Origin: Taenia hydatigena
Lineage: Eukaryota > Platyhelminthes > Cestoda > Cyclophyllidea > Taeniidae
Assembly: GCA_036345935.2 (NCBI GenBank)
Contig: JADWOT020000006.1
Location: 6,017,543-6,081,542 of the forward strand
DNA: 64,000 nt
Direction: 5' to 3'
Part shown: positions 42,201 to 50,994 of the stretch, piece after piece
Layout of the letters: every line of letters starts with the position of its first letter
How positions within the stretch are numbered: the stretch's first letter is position 1
Notes under the pieces: generated by a model
What the model was told of the DNA's origin: nothing
What the model saw: the letters and a program-made list of their open reading frames with translations, nothing else
Databases searched by the model: none
Made by a program: the position numbers and the translations under genes

Positions 42201-44593
42201 AAAAGGCCAGCCGTTTAGGTCTCCGTAGTGGCACTTCAGTAATGCCACAGTGTTTGAGATCAACCTAACGCCAAAAAGGTGGGGATTATGGCAAAACTGA
42301 CCTCAAATAAATGGCATGCTGCGAAAAATGGTGATAAAATTAATCATAACCCATAAAATAATGCATTCAAGATAACAGATTATAAGCCTGATTACTCATT
42401 CTACCATGCATATATTTTCAGGTGGAAATGCTCAAAAAACCCTTATCCAGCAGGACAGCTCCAAAAGGCCTGAGGTGATTTGAGGTGGTGATGATTAAGC
42501 CGCTGATTTTTTCATGCAAAATATATTTTTTGACTTAAATATTTAGTGATGTCACAACTAGTTGACTGTAATTAAGAATAAAATTGCCGATTTAAGGCGA
42601 ATAAACGGTGGAAGATAAGGCGATATAAGTGATCGCTTGGAATCAATTTAAAATGGAATACTTTGCATATTAGCAAAAAAGAGTAAGGAATTTCGAATAG
42701 AATCCTAACCACACAACCACTGAGCCTACTCATAATGATTGGCAGTTTCAGGGAGACAAGTGAGTTTTTGCAAACGAATTGTAGAAGTAAATACAACACC
42801 GTTTACGCTTTGCCGGTCACCATGAAATATTCATAGCGTTGCACAAAACTTTCACCCAGATCTAGTAAAAAGACCGTTCTTGAGAAGGCGGTTTGTAAAG
42901 TGTCATGCATGCACTCGTTTAGTCCCACCCTTTACACACCCATCAGTTGTTGCTAAGACACAACAATACTAGGCATTTGTGATCATAACTCTTCCCTTTA
43001 CGGGTGATATTTGGGTGCAAAATATGCGCCTTGAAAAGAACTGAGAGTGATCCTACCGTGCGAGTCCACGGTGAAGGGAACCATGTCACCGGTAAGAAGA
43101 GAGTAGCCGCATTGATGACCCGCAAGATTGATTGGTGGGGTGTGAGATTCATGCGTCACAGTGACCTTACCGCAGATAGCACCCACGCTGTTGTAGGTCA
43201 CCGCTGAGAAGTTGTAGATGCTCTCAGTAAAACGCAGCTCCTCGTATGCACGGATATTCACATTCACCAAAACTCTAAATTGGACAGCAAAAAGCGAAAT
43301 CTGGCGTCTTCATAACTTTCTATCTTTTTATAACTTGGCAAGCGACACCAATAAACAAACACATAGCGCCCATACATCTAAAGTGATCTTGGTAATGGTA
43401 AAATTACACAGGGGTTTCAACCACCTGGTTAATTTAGTAATATGGGAAATGAAACAAAGTTGAGCGATTAAGCAATTATCTGCGATTTAATGCTCCAATA
43501 ATTTAAATGCTATTGTAAAAGCAGATAGAATTGTTTAAGACAAAGGCCTCGCACCACACTAGAGGGTAGATGCTTACAACCAATGAAATAGGTGCGACCT
43601 TAGAGCATCTGATTAGTCAGATTAATGAGCTCTATCGGTGCTTCTTTAAGTGAGTCATATCTTAATGGAGCAGACGAAAGGCATGGAACTACAAACTCTT
43701 TATTCAGGCAATATGCAAGATAGGCATTTTGATTCTGATTCCTAATGGATACATAGCCCCACAGTAACAGCAATCGGCGAGTCTTTTTACAACTCTAGGA
43801 AACTGCTCGGATCTCAGAATCTAAATGATACGCGCACTAAAGCATATAGTCGATTTTCGATCAGATGCTTGCAAACATTTATTAAAAAATCCTATCTACA
43901 TGATGTATAGATGCAGTCAATAAGATTGTAAAAACACATGGCTAGAAGTTTGCAGAGGCTAAGTTGAACAAAGACAAAGTTGGTTATATACCCAGGCTCT
44001 AACTCCACACATTTGAAATTAATTTCGAAAAATTTCGACCACAGACATCCCAAGTTAAAACAATGTCAGAGCACTAACAATATATATGCCTTCAACGAAG
44101 GCTTTAAAGGCTTTAGCACTTAAAAAAGAGTAGCTGAAATAAAGCTGATCACAAAAAACAAAGAAATTACCTCTCTGAATAGTTTGGTGGAGTGTCACAA
44201 TCATAGGCTTCAATTTGAAAAGTGTACATTTTATTTTGAGTAAAATCCACAGGAGCGTCATTGCGCACCCGTATTTCTCCAGTTCCCAAAGTAGCGTTCT
44301 TTAGATCCACCTCAAACGGAAATTGATGCTCATCCTTCGTAATCAGATGAAACCCACATATTTCTTTTGATTGACTTAGGACCGGATTTGCAAAAGCTCG
44401 CAGTTTTGGGGATAGTTTCACAGATGATTCATGTTTCATTAATTGTCCAATGTAGACATTGCCTACATCCTTGGGTAAATCGAACTCAATAGCAGGTCTA
44501 AAGCCAAAACCTTTTATTTTGAGTACTCAAAGAAAATAGAATACCTTGACAGAGGAAGAGGCTTAGAAGAACCGCAAAGCCTAGCAAGCCCAT
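11888..44593 (-). CDS. CLSTN: Calsyntenin, complete gene, 14 exons
   Basis: Calsyntenins are type I membrane proteins of neurons and the secretory pathway with two cadherin repeats, a LamG-like domain and an acidic cytoplasmic tail. Exons read on the minus strand: 44593-44545, 44510-44171, 43274-43057, 39740-39585, 38367-38137, 34414-34094, 30580-30244, 28477-28248, 25571-25394, 22400-22102, 18254-17893, 17462-about 17250, 15205-14981, 12289-11888. Phases agree across every junction, giving about 1186 residues (human about 980). Visible parts: signal peptide (1-17); cadherin 1 with EICGFHL and IEAYDCD; cadherin 2 with FTVDSHG and QYNDCG; LamG-like region with FTLSFWLQRE, ETILCS, WHHYSISV and VGTCYDP; a later conserved block LLLERKFQLICS (exon 11); a transmembrane helix near 987-1008; tail motif RLNVIENPIE. 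Odd: no tryptophan-acidic kinesin motif, and an acidic tyrosine-rich stem. The end of exon 12 (17250 or 17243) and the first junction are the least certain borders. No near poly(A) signal was seen after the stop. Identity is very secure. Confidence 0.95.
12352..12365. repeat. Poly-C run
   Basis: Fourteen C in a row about 60 bases upstream of calsyntenin exon 14 (G run on the transcribed strand). Such runs are prone to sequencing and assembly error. Confidence 0.85.
12671..12828 (+). repeat. Dispersed repeat family A copy
   Basis: GAGGCTCCGTTACTG, GCCTCCGAGCCATGCCACTA, ATATTCTGCCCAGCACG and TCTTCTTTTGTCTTCAAAAG. It lies antisense in calsyntenin intron 13. Confidence 0.7.
13771..13793. repeat. 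CA tract in calsyntenin intron 13
   Basis: CA run with one CG interruption. Confidence 0.85.
14261..14373 (+). repeat. Dispersed repeat family A copy, internal deletion
   Basis: GGGCTCCGC, GGCCTGGCCCCCGGACTATG, then directly TATGTCTCCTTTCGTCAG; the middle segment is shortened. Antisense in calsyntenin intron 13. Confidence 0.65.
17250..17462 (-). CDS. CLSTN: Calsyntenin exon 12, acidic stem
   Basis: The exon starts after a good acceptor (tttttacag) in phase 0. It continues the post-LamG region (ILLSSPIIAQEMQAG) into a run of Glu/Asp with three tyrosines at 17301-17360, then a Gly/Ala stretch. It lies about 25 residues before the transmembrane helix, so it is extracellular or luminal. The 3' border is uncertain: a weak donor at 17249 keeps phase with exon 13, while a donor at 17242 would not. 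Confidence 0.75.
18624..18768 (+). repeat. Dispersed repeat family A copy
   Basis: CCGCCATTGCACC, GACCTCCAGGTCATGCCAGT, CATTCTGACCGAGTATTATG and TCTTCTTTCGTCTTC with GGTCTCGAGGCCCTAC. Antisense in calsyntenin intron 10. Confidence 0.75.
24174..24275 (+). repeat. Dispersed repeat family A copy, shortened
   Basis: CCCCCACTGTACCATGCC, CAGTATTATATATCTTC and TTCCGTGTTCAGGGAAATC. Antisense in calsyntenin intron 9. Confidence 0.55.
25990..26075 (+). repeat. Dispersed repeat family A fragment, 5' half
   Basis: GGGGCTCCGCCATTGTGCC and GGCGGCCTGGCCTCCGGAT, the best preserved 5' half in the window; the CTTCTTTCGTC part is absent. Antisense in calsyntenin intron 8. Confidence 0.65.
26640..26776 (+). 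repeat. Dispersed repeat family A copy
   Basis: GGGTCATGTCAGTAGCCCC, CGCCCTTCTGTATGCTCGAT and CGTCTTCTTTCGTCCTCAGA with GGGGCACTACAC. Antisense in calsyntenin intron 8. Confidence 0.7.
32648..32698. repeat. Purine-rich and CA compound microsatellite
   Basis: A CA run passes into GA-rich and GGA-repeat sequence inside calsyntenin intron 6. Confidence 0.8.
33031..33058. repeat. CTG triplet tract
   Basis: CTG/TTG triplets in calsyntenin intron 6, not in a coding frame. Confidence 0.8.
36863..36879. repeat. CA tract in calsyntenin intron 5
   Basis: A short CA run just upstream of the CpG-dense patch. Confidence 0.85.
36918..37032. promoter_or_regulatory. CpG-dense intronic patch with NRF1-like palindrome
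   Basis: About 115 bases with many CG dinucleotides stand out from AT-richer intron 5. GCGCATGCGC at 36926-36935 is the core of an NRF1-type site. It may be an internal promoter, an enhancer or an unrecognised exon; function is not shown. Confidence 0.35.
40037..40160 (+). repeat. Dispersed repeat family A copy
   Basis: GATGCTCCGCCGTTGTG, then ACATGACATGTCAGTTGCG and GTCTTCCTTCGTCTCCAGG. Antisense in calsyntenin intron 3. Confidence 0.6.
44545..44593 (-). CDS. CLSTN: Calsyntenin exon 1, signal peptide
   Basis: The exon encodes MGLLGFAVLLSLFLCQ plus one base, a clear hydrophobic signal sequence. I join it to exon 2 through a 34-base intron (44511-44544, GT to AG), giving CQG-FGFRPAIEF. The start is the first ATG of this frame at 44593. 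An alternative is possible: a 47-base intron ending at 44498 would join exon 2 to a different open frame reading GVYFGTLDGLARLCGSS, but that frame has no ATG and would need an upstream exon. The signal-peptide version gives an N terminus of normal calsyntenin length, so I prefer it. Confidence 0.75.
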
Positions 44594-45063
44594 CTAACGT
44601 CCCGAAATAGACTCCCGTAAATAAAATCGCGCGTAGCCAAAAAGCGACCTTGCAGTAAATTTAAATAGTATTTCGACGCATTAAAACAATAACCTTGCGA
44701 ACAAATCTCATACAGATCCACAAAATTAAAATAGCTACGCCAAGCAAAACCCATAATGCGGCGAAACCAAAGTAAACTTACAAATAGGTTGGTCGCGAAC
44801 TATTTGCCAGGATTGATGCAATGTTCAAGACGCATGACAAGTTTGCATAATGTCATAATGGTCATGATTCCTTAAAATTAATTTTAAGACATTATGCTTG
44901 TTTTTATCTATCATTGAGCTTTGCAATGACCAATTTATGCTTATGTCGTAATTGTTGTAGTCTTTATACCAACCCACTTTCTATTGTGGGAGCAAATACA
45001 TTCAAAAGGTAGTTGAAATTCCTATTGTAGCTGGAAGTATTCCCCTAGTTTAAGGTCACACAC

Positions 45064-45185
45064 CTAGCTAGACACAGCAACGCTATTGCGATCATTGCAG
45101 CTACAATTGCTATAGTCCTTCTGGCGTTATTATCCTCTTCCTCAAGATTCTTACCCTCGAAACGAGAGGAGTAAGTAGACGATAC
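45064..45185 (-). other. Candidate orphan exon with a signal-anchor helix
   Basis: Between an acceptor (cgatcaaaag) and a donor (AG/gtgtgtg) the minus strand is open: a polar part (VSSTYSSRFEGKNLEEEDNN), then RRTIAIVAAMIAIALLCLA. That is the layout of a type II membrane anchor. About 250 bases downstream, at roughly 44593-44795, another open frame reads VDLYEICSQGYCFNAS, loosely like the cysteine pair that follows the anchor in M13 (neprilysin/ECE) peptidases. No catalytic part was found in the window. It could be an alternative 5' exon, a gene remnant, or chance. Confidence 0.3.
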
Positions 45186-45692
45186 CTTTTGATCGGGAAT
45201 TGTGAGGATTAAAGTTTATTTCCGGCCCTGAAGATTGGTATAGTTTGCTCGTTTAAAGGTTAGTGCGAATCGGCCCTATTTTTGAAAAAGATTGATGCAA
45301 ACTAGAACGAACTCCAATGCCTTATTTGCTAGATCATAAAATTGGCAAGTTCGTTTTCTCAAAACAGTCCTAAATTCTCTACGAGCACTTTGAAATCCTG
45401 CAAATCTACTTGGCTTTGAATTGTCTACCTCTGATTTTAGTTACACGACCGTTTAAACAGTTGTTCATCCGTCAACCTCAACTAAACACACGAATGCCAT
45501 TTCCAAGCATCTTGACTAAATTTTTCAAACAGCCTTTGACTGCTAGATGGAATTTGTTATGCGCTTTCACCCTTTATGCATTTTGGTTCTGTCGGTTTAG
45601 GCATTATAATTATGATCGGACTAAGTCAAGCGTATCCCGAATCCAATGCCTGTGCTGTGATACATTTTTTGTTTGTTTACCTCCCGGACTAG

Positions 45693-45850
45693 GTGAGGGG
45701 CCACTTGGTTTGTTATTTTATGCCTTCGCCGAGTGGGCTGGTCTCTGGGCCACGCCAGTAGCTTTAATCATTTCTATACGCCACAAGCATACATTCTGTC
45801 CGGGTACTGCATCTTCTTCCGTCTCCAGAGAAGTCTCGTGGCGCAGCCTT
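45693..45850 (+). repeat. Dispersed repeat family A copy
   Basis: GGGCTGGTCTCTGGGCCACG, CCAGTAGC, ATTCTGTCCGGGTACTGC and CTTCTTCCGTCTCCAGAG with GTCTCGTGGCGC. It underlies a spurious 172-codon plus-strand frame. Confidence 0.7.
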
Positions 45851-46652
45851 ACAATACCTTTTCCTCCCTATGCATATCCTTTGCGTACTGCGCCACTTGA
45901 AAATTGGTGCGATGGATGCATGATGTGATCTTCCGTACCGGAAAGCCGTGTCTAAGGTGGCGGTAACACAGATTGAGCCAGTACACCCGGACCTACATTA
46001 CATTTTACGCTGATTGTTTCAAAACGAATTTATCAGAAGGCATCCTTATTTCATTAATTCCTGAATGCATTGGCCAACCAAAATGTACCACAAAGGGAAC
46101 ATGTTGAGGCGTCCTAAAACCTCTCTAAAGCTGAAAGAACATAACACTAGGCTTGAGTATGTAGCGTCGACCTACAGAAAGGTTTAAGGACTACAGGTGT
46201 GGCTTGAAGGCTGGAACAGCAAACAACGCACTACAATTCGGTACTCCAACAGGTACACTTTGCATTGTTCTAAGTAAAACAACTTTCCCTTTCAAATGCT
46301 CTTAATGAAGGGTAGTGTTTTAATTAAATAATTATTTTGTTCACGAGAGAGTCATGCGTTGAAGTTCCGAGGTACAGCTAGCCCCTTGGGGGTGTCATGA
46401 TTCACTACCAATTAATGCACACACAACACCAAAGAAATCTTAATTATTTATGGCAAATGTCCTCCCACTTATTTACTTCGAGGTGAAAAACGAAGGAAGT
46501 GCGAAGGCCGTCTCAAACACCTCAGCTTCAAAAGCGTTGACAAAACACTAGGAATTTGCACTCCATGACAGGACGCTTCACAGAGTGGTACTTCCACCGC
46601 TTCCCTCAGACCAGCCACACACTCGCATAGATTAGTGTAATGAAAATGAGTG

Positions 46653-46658
46653 TTTATT
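46653..46658 (-). terminator. Poly(A) signal AATAAA
   Basis: AATAAA on the minus strand lies about 82 bases after the TAA of the PP1-motif gene, a typical distance for a 3' end. Confidence 0.55.
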
Positions 46659-46739
46659 TACTTTTGAGTAGAGTACATTGTCAAAAAAACATGAACTACA
46701 TAAGTAAAATCATGTACAAATTTCGAGGCACCCTGGCAG

Positions 46740-47576
46740 TTACTGACCACCCCGATAAATCAGGTTTGGTTGGAACAGGTGCCTTCCAATGTGAAACTTC
46801 TTCGAACCATTCACCGGGAAATCGTCACAGGAATCCTTCTCATAAGTATGGGTGGAATTTCGCCCCACATCGAACCGCACGCCCTTCTTTGAAAATGCAG
46901 ACAGAGATTGATTGGAACAAACTGAAGAGGTGGTACCCATTCGTCCGCTTCCTCCTCCACTGGGCGCAGTCATCAACCGCTCTTCCATCTCCCGGTTCCA
47001 CCGCCGCAATATCGACTTACATGATGTTCCCCTTTCTTCTTCCTCCGCTGAGGATGGTGGCGGTGTATTCAGGCTTGATCCGAAACTCGATGCAGGGGAA
47101 GAGAAGCGATTTTCCGAATGTGAGGACAGTGTCCCAGCATCCGATTTTGTAATTTCGGTACTCACACAGGGTGGGCTGAGGGGAGCTGCCAGTGTCGGTA
47201 TAATCGGTTCCACATTTTCGAACGCTTCTGCATCCTCCACAGGGGAGGGTAGGGGTGATACATAAGAAAATCTTTGCCCAAAGCTTGTGGTCTGTAAGTG
47301 ATTCGCCGCAGATTCAACAGACCTGGTAAGGTACATCTGCGGTTCGTGACAAGCGGAAACACTGACACATCTGCAAGGCCGAACCCGAAAGTGAGTGACC
47401 GGAGGCTGGAGAGTCATTTGAGTACAAAGCAGACTGGCAGAGAGGTGGTTCACACTTTGCTGTTGCTGCTGTTGCCTTCGGAGTCTCTGCGACTGGATGA
47501 GCGTAAAATCCTTAACGCGAAATGAACGATATGGTAGAGTGCTTGGTAGACGCGGAAAGTCAAATTGAGTGGTCAT
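46740..47576 (-). CDS. Putative PP1-binding protein, SILK plus RVxF motifs, 278 aa
   Basis: One uninterrupted coding exon runs from ATG (47576) to TAA (46740-46742). I do not recognise a named family. Visible: MTTQFDFPRLP at the N terminus, a short Gln run (35-40, CAG/CAA), Ser/Pro-rich low complexity in the middle, then SILR (188-191) followed by KKGVRFD (230-236). These fit the [GS]IL[RK] and [RK]x[VI]x[FW] docking motifs for protein phosphatase 1, in the order seen in inhibitor-2 and KNL1. A 5' non-coding exon probably ends at 47646 (CTCAAG then gtaaga), with a 64- or 69-base leader intron. Reading that exon as coding also stays in frame (EAFDWLTERPQDQMTT) but has no ATG. An X-box sits upstream and an AATAAA follows the stop. 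Role inferred: a PP1 targeting or inhibitor subunit, possibly ciliary. Confidence 0.7.
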   Translation of the reverse strand: MTTQFDFPRLPSTLPYRSFRVKDFTLIQSQRLRRQQQQQQSVNHLSASLLCTQMTLQPPVTHFRVRPCRCVSVSACHEPQMYLTRSVESAANHLQTTSFGQRFSYVSPLPSPVEDAEAFENVEPIIPTLAAPLSPPCVSTEITKSDAGTLSSHSENRFSSPASSFGSSLNTPPPSSAEEEERGTSCKSILRRWNREMEERLMTAPSGGGSGRMGTTSSVCSNQSLSAFSKKGVRFDVGRNSTHTYEKDSCDDFPVNGSKKFHIGRHLFQPNLIYRGGQ

Positions 47577-47645
47577 CTGATCTGGATTATTTAGCGTTTT
47601 CCATTAACTTTCGTGCTGAAGTATGACTGCGCTATCGAGTCTTAC
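47577..47645 (-). other. Probable 5' UTR intron of the PP1-motif gene
   Basis: Donor TCAAG/gtaaga at 47646/47645 is near consensus. Two acceptors are possible: atccag ending at 47582, or atcag ending at 47577 just before the ATG. Either gives a short intron of the size class common in this window. Confidence 0.5.
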
Positions 47646-47721
47646 CTTGAGGTCTTTCCGTCAGCCAATCAAACGCCTCCCTTTCGATGCTTGCGTGCGT
47701 GCATTCGTCTGCATGTTTGGC

Positions 47722-47735
47722 GTTGCCTTAGCAAC
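47722..47735 (-). promoter_or_regulatory. X-box (RFX-type) motif
   Basis: The minus strand reads GTTGCTAAGGCAAC, which fits the X-box form GTTRCY-N2-RGYAAC on both half-sites. It lies about 146 bases upstream of the ATG at 47576 and about 75 bases before the likely leader-intron donor. In animals RFX factors bind such sites in promoters of ciliary genes. The call rests on the motif and its position; binding is not shown. Confidence 0.6.
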
Positions 47736-47966
47736 ATGAAGGAGCTCTCTTAATTTGGTACTATCTAGTCAAGTATGCTTCAAATCCAACTGAGTAAAAG
47801 TACTGATACTACTTCTCCTTTTGAGTTACTATTGGTCCCCATAAAAGAAAGGTTGGTACAAATTACAATTTTTTACACAGAAGCCATTTTTCGTTGATTC
47901 AATGAGGTATAAGTCGGAATTTCATTGCTGTGTTAGTTTAACTCGATGTTTTAGTAAAAGACTACT

Positions 47967-48112
47967 TAGGAGCTCTGCCATTGTGTCTCCGTTAGGTGCG
48001 TCGAGCCTTCAAGGCAATGTTAGTGGTCCCTAAGCCCTTCCACATAGCGATAATACATATTTTGCCTGCGCATTTTGGATTCCTTCAACTTTAAGGAAGT
48101 GTTGAGACACCA
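47967..48112 (+). repeat. Dispersed repeat family A copy
   Basis: TTAGGAGCTCTGCCATTGTG, AAGCCCTTCCACATAGCGAT and TATTTTGCCTGCGCATTTTG with CTTTAAGGAAGTGTTGAG. Confidence 0.65.
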
Positions 48113-49075
48113 CACATATGAGTGCCCAAATTATGTATAATTTCCTGTTAGCTAAATTTGTGCCACGATTCCTCGTTTTAAATGACGGAAAAGGATGAAT
48201 TTTACACGCTTTTGAGCCCGACAGACTAAATTTCGTTTTAATTAGAATTATTCCTTACTATTATGAAACTCACTGATCTCCTCGCCTTCCACGACCAACA
48301 CCAAGTTGTGCAACAACTTCATACATCGTAAAGGCTTTTTTGATAACGAGGCGTGAGGAAGAATGCGGCGTGAAGTGACGTCCACCCAGGTCTTAAGAGA
48401 CCCATCCCTATCAAGTGCACCAAATGACGGATTGAATGGAATAGAAATGGATTGAGGTGAATTGAATTGCTAATTAACACTCAGTGGCCTACTTAGGCTA
48501 TTTACAAACAATTTCTGATGTACTTCAGTTCTCTACGTCACGTCGACCACTGAGGCGCCTTGAGTGACGGGACTTGAGGGAAGGGCCATCAAAAGTACAC
48601 GCCTGTGGTCCATACACACCCTGAGAACCCATCGGTCTCAATCATGGGTTCTGTTTTCTCAAAGTCAGAACCACCAACCTAGGTCACCATCCTCGTGTTT
48701 ACCAGTGGAGACCTTAATGTCGTGCGCATAGTCCCTCGATTAAGACAAAAGAAAAGACGTTTTGAAGGTTAAGCTAAAGTGCTCAGTCCCTGTAAATGTG
48801 GGTTCGTAAGGTCAAACTCCAAGTGGATGCAAACCTACAAAGAAGGTGCAGGCATGTTGAAAACTACCTCCATTTCTTGGCGAAAATGCTAAAGACTGGG
48901 ATTGCTTGCATCCAAAGAATTTTTATCGTGAATGGAGTGAAATAATTAGTAATTTAAGAGCAATAAATATTTTGCGAATCAACAAGGGCAGCAAAGTGTA
49001 ATCGGAAGAAAGAAAAACTTCCTCATTGAGAGTTGGCTATTCGAGGACAAACTTTCGAGGAATTCTCTCCGCAAT

Positions 49076-49200
49076 CCTTGTGTAGCGCCCCAAGACTCCC
49101 CTGAAGACGAAAGAAGACATGCTGCGTGGATTATCGACGCACAGTGGGAGTGAAGGGCCACCGCCCAGCGGAGGTACAATGGCGAAGCCTCTGAGGGATT
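49076..49200 (-). repeat. Dispersed repeat family A copy, only clear minus-strand one
   Basis: Minus strand reads GAGGCTTCGCCATTGTACC, then ATGTCTTCTTTCGTCTTCAG and GGGAGTCTTGGGGCGCTAC. It produces several spurious open frames. Confidence 0.7.
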
Positions 49201-50791
49201 CGTTACCAAAGCCACGAATTAAACACACAGTACCATTGCCATCACTTCAGCGGCCATACGTGCTGGTAACCTCTATGATGCATCGTGCGGATTTCAAAAC
49301 AAATATAGAGCGTTTTGTTTGGCTATTTTTTTCGTCAATCAACTCCAAATTGGTGCAAACCGTGCAGGGATTAACAGAGCCTTGTTGAAGCACGTGATCG
49401 CCTTTGAATAACTCCTCCGATCATGGATAGAAGTTGCCCTCCTGATGCATCTGATGTTTTATATGAATGACGCCAAAAATCATGCTACTTCGCAATAGCT
49501 TTTGGCACCCTATTCATGGCACTTAAGTCTACTTAGCCATCTCGACCTTTTAACCAACACTTGACTGCTGAGAATGCCGCTTTATTTCAATGCAGATAAA
49601 TGAATCACAAAAATGGAACGAAAGCTCTTATTCAATGACACCTACAAGGAATCTTGCAAAAATTTGAGAATGAATCAATCACACGATTCCGAAACTTGTT
49701 GCCTAACATGCCAAGGTTGCAATCCACACCAAAGAAGGCGCCTCCCAATAGAACTGGGCTTCCAAGTCAGACTGAATCTTTGCAGATGACAAAAGAGGCT
49801 TCCGCTGGTTCCAAAATGCTTTCATTTTGCACATCTAAAAACCGTAATCCATCCATTTGAAAGCTGATTTGCGATCCAATTATTGCACAAACCGCGCTAG
49901 TGCTTTGAGATCAAGTAGGCCTCATGAGGTGCAAGCTGAAATGCGGGCCTCGGAGTGGTGGTTTCACGGGGCCATACAAAGTTCATTACGGAACTTTTTC
50001 TTTCGTGCGTGCTAAATGCGTTTCCACAGGAGTGCTCAATCAGTGCGACTTTGAGGCATCACTTGGTGTTCAAGACATGCCAAATGTGGCAGCTCATAGG
50101 TCCAAATGAGGTGATAAATACTCCATTGCATCCTGTTCATACTTAAAGCCGCTGAGCCCTTCTGCAAACCAAGAAAAACCCCCTTCCACAATCATCTAGG
50201 TACCTGGAATGCTTTGAGTTGCTACAAGTCGATTGAGTCAATATAAGATCCAACTAACCGAGAGGAAGGCACAAAGGCAATATCGGTGCCCGAGTAAGAA
50301 GGAAGCTAATCGTCTTCCAAGGTAGCGCTACTGCTGCTAGGTGCTCAGGTTATACGTGTTTGCGCGCTCAAGGGAGTGACTGATCCGATGAACCCCCAAA
50401 TATCCCCACTGGTAGAGAAAGACCGACCTGGGAGGCAAGTAATCGGACTAATTTCACAGGAAATCACTATTTGGCCTAAGCGCTGCCAATCAGTACTTTA
50501 TGCCGCATCCTAGATCCTTTACTTTTGCATTAAATTTTCCAGATTCCACCTAATTCACGCACAAAGATTCAATTCATGCACAAGACGAACCCATTAAACT
50601 CTTTTACCAAAAAAGCCAAGTAAGAAACCAAGGAAAAATTCCAATGAACCAGAGATTAACAAGCAGTGAAAATGAAACTAACCACCATTATGAAAAGACA
50701 AAATATAAGCATACCAACAGTGAAAAAAAAATGGTGAAAAAGAGGATGAAAAGGAAATGAGACCAAAGGAGCAATAAAAACCATTAAGAGG

Positions 50792-50994
50792 TTAAAATTT
50801 GAAAGTCAAGTAGTCACAAAGGATGCTGGGCAGATCAAGACGGGATAGGTAGATGGGCAGGAGGGAGGGAAGTTGTCGCTTGATAGCCAGCCGCGAGAGA
50901 AATTGCAGTGAGGGCACCCAATCTGGCAAGGGAGAGAAACGGTAGTAGAGGTGGTCTATCAGGCGGGGGGCACGCTCTAGCAATGGTGGCATTC
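50792..50994 (-). CDS. ASB: SOCS-box exon of the ASB gene
   Basis: The frame is open from about 51054 to the stop. SLQFLSRLAIKRQL is the elongin BC box, and LDLPSILCDYL is the Cul5-box position, where the usual LPxP reads LPSI. Possible acceptors that keep phase 1 with the previous exon end at 50995 (gcgactag) and 50956 (cgcctgatag, after a C-rich tract). The latter is the better splice site and would make the exon 50955-50792. Confidence 0.75.

Larger units (their letters stand above)
12290..44170 (-). other. Calsyntenin introns 2-13 (non-coding content)
   Basis: Large introns: 43275-44170, 39741-43056, 38368-39584, 34415-38136, 30581-34093, 28478-30243, 25572-28247, 22401-25393, 18255-22101, 17463-17892, 15206-17249 and 12290-14980. 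They hold dispersed repeat family A copies (listed separately), simple repeats and one CpG-dense patch near 36.92-37.03 kb. I saw no nested gene that I could support. The open frames inside them are short, on both strands, and look random. Confidence 0.8.
44594..46739. other. Region between calsyntenin start and the PP1-motif gene
   Basis: Holds the calsyntenin promoter region, the orphan exon candidate at 45064-45185, and a repeat family A copy at 45693-45850. A plus-strand open frame of 172 codons overlaps the repeat and is not taken as a gene. Confidence 0.55.
47736..50791. other. Region between the PP1-motif gene and the ASB gene
   Basis: Holds two repeat family A copies in opposite orientations (47967-48112 plus, 49076-49200 minus). 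Nothing else was recognised; the ASB 3' UTR should occupy the right-hand part. Confidence 0.55.

Noticed and set aside
45410..45928. 172-codon open frame on the plus strand
   Set aside because: It runs through a degenerate copy of repeat family A, and I see no domain or splice support.
46640..47265. Long plus-strand frames opposite the PP1-motif gene
   Set aside because: They are antisense shadows of the 278-residue minus-strand exon, which has the Gln run, motifs, X-box and poly(A) signal on its side.
49037..49388. Several overlapping frames on both strands
   Set aside because: They are produced by the minus-strand copy of repeat family A.
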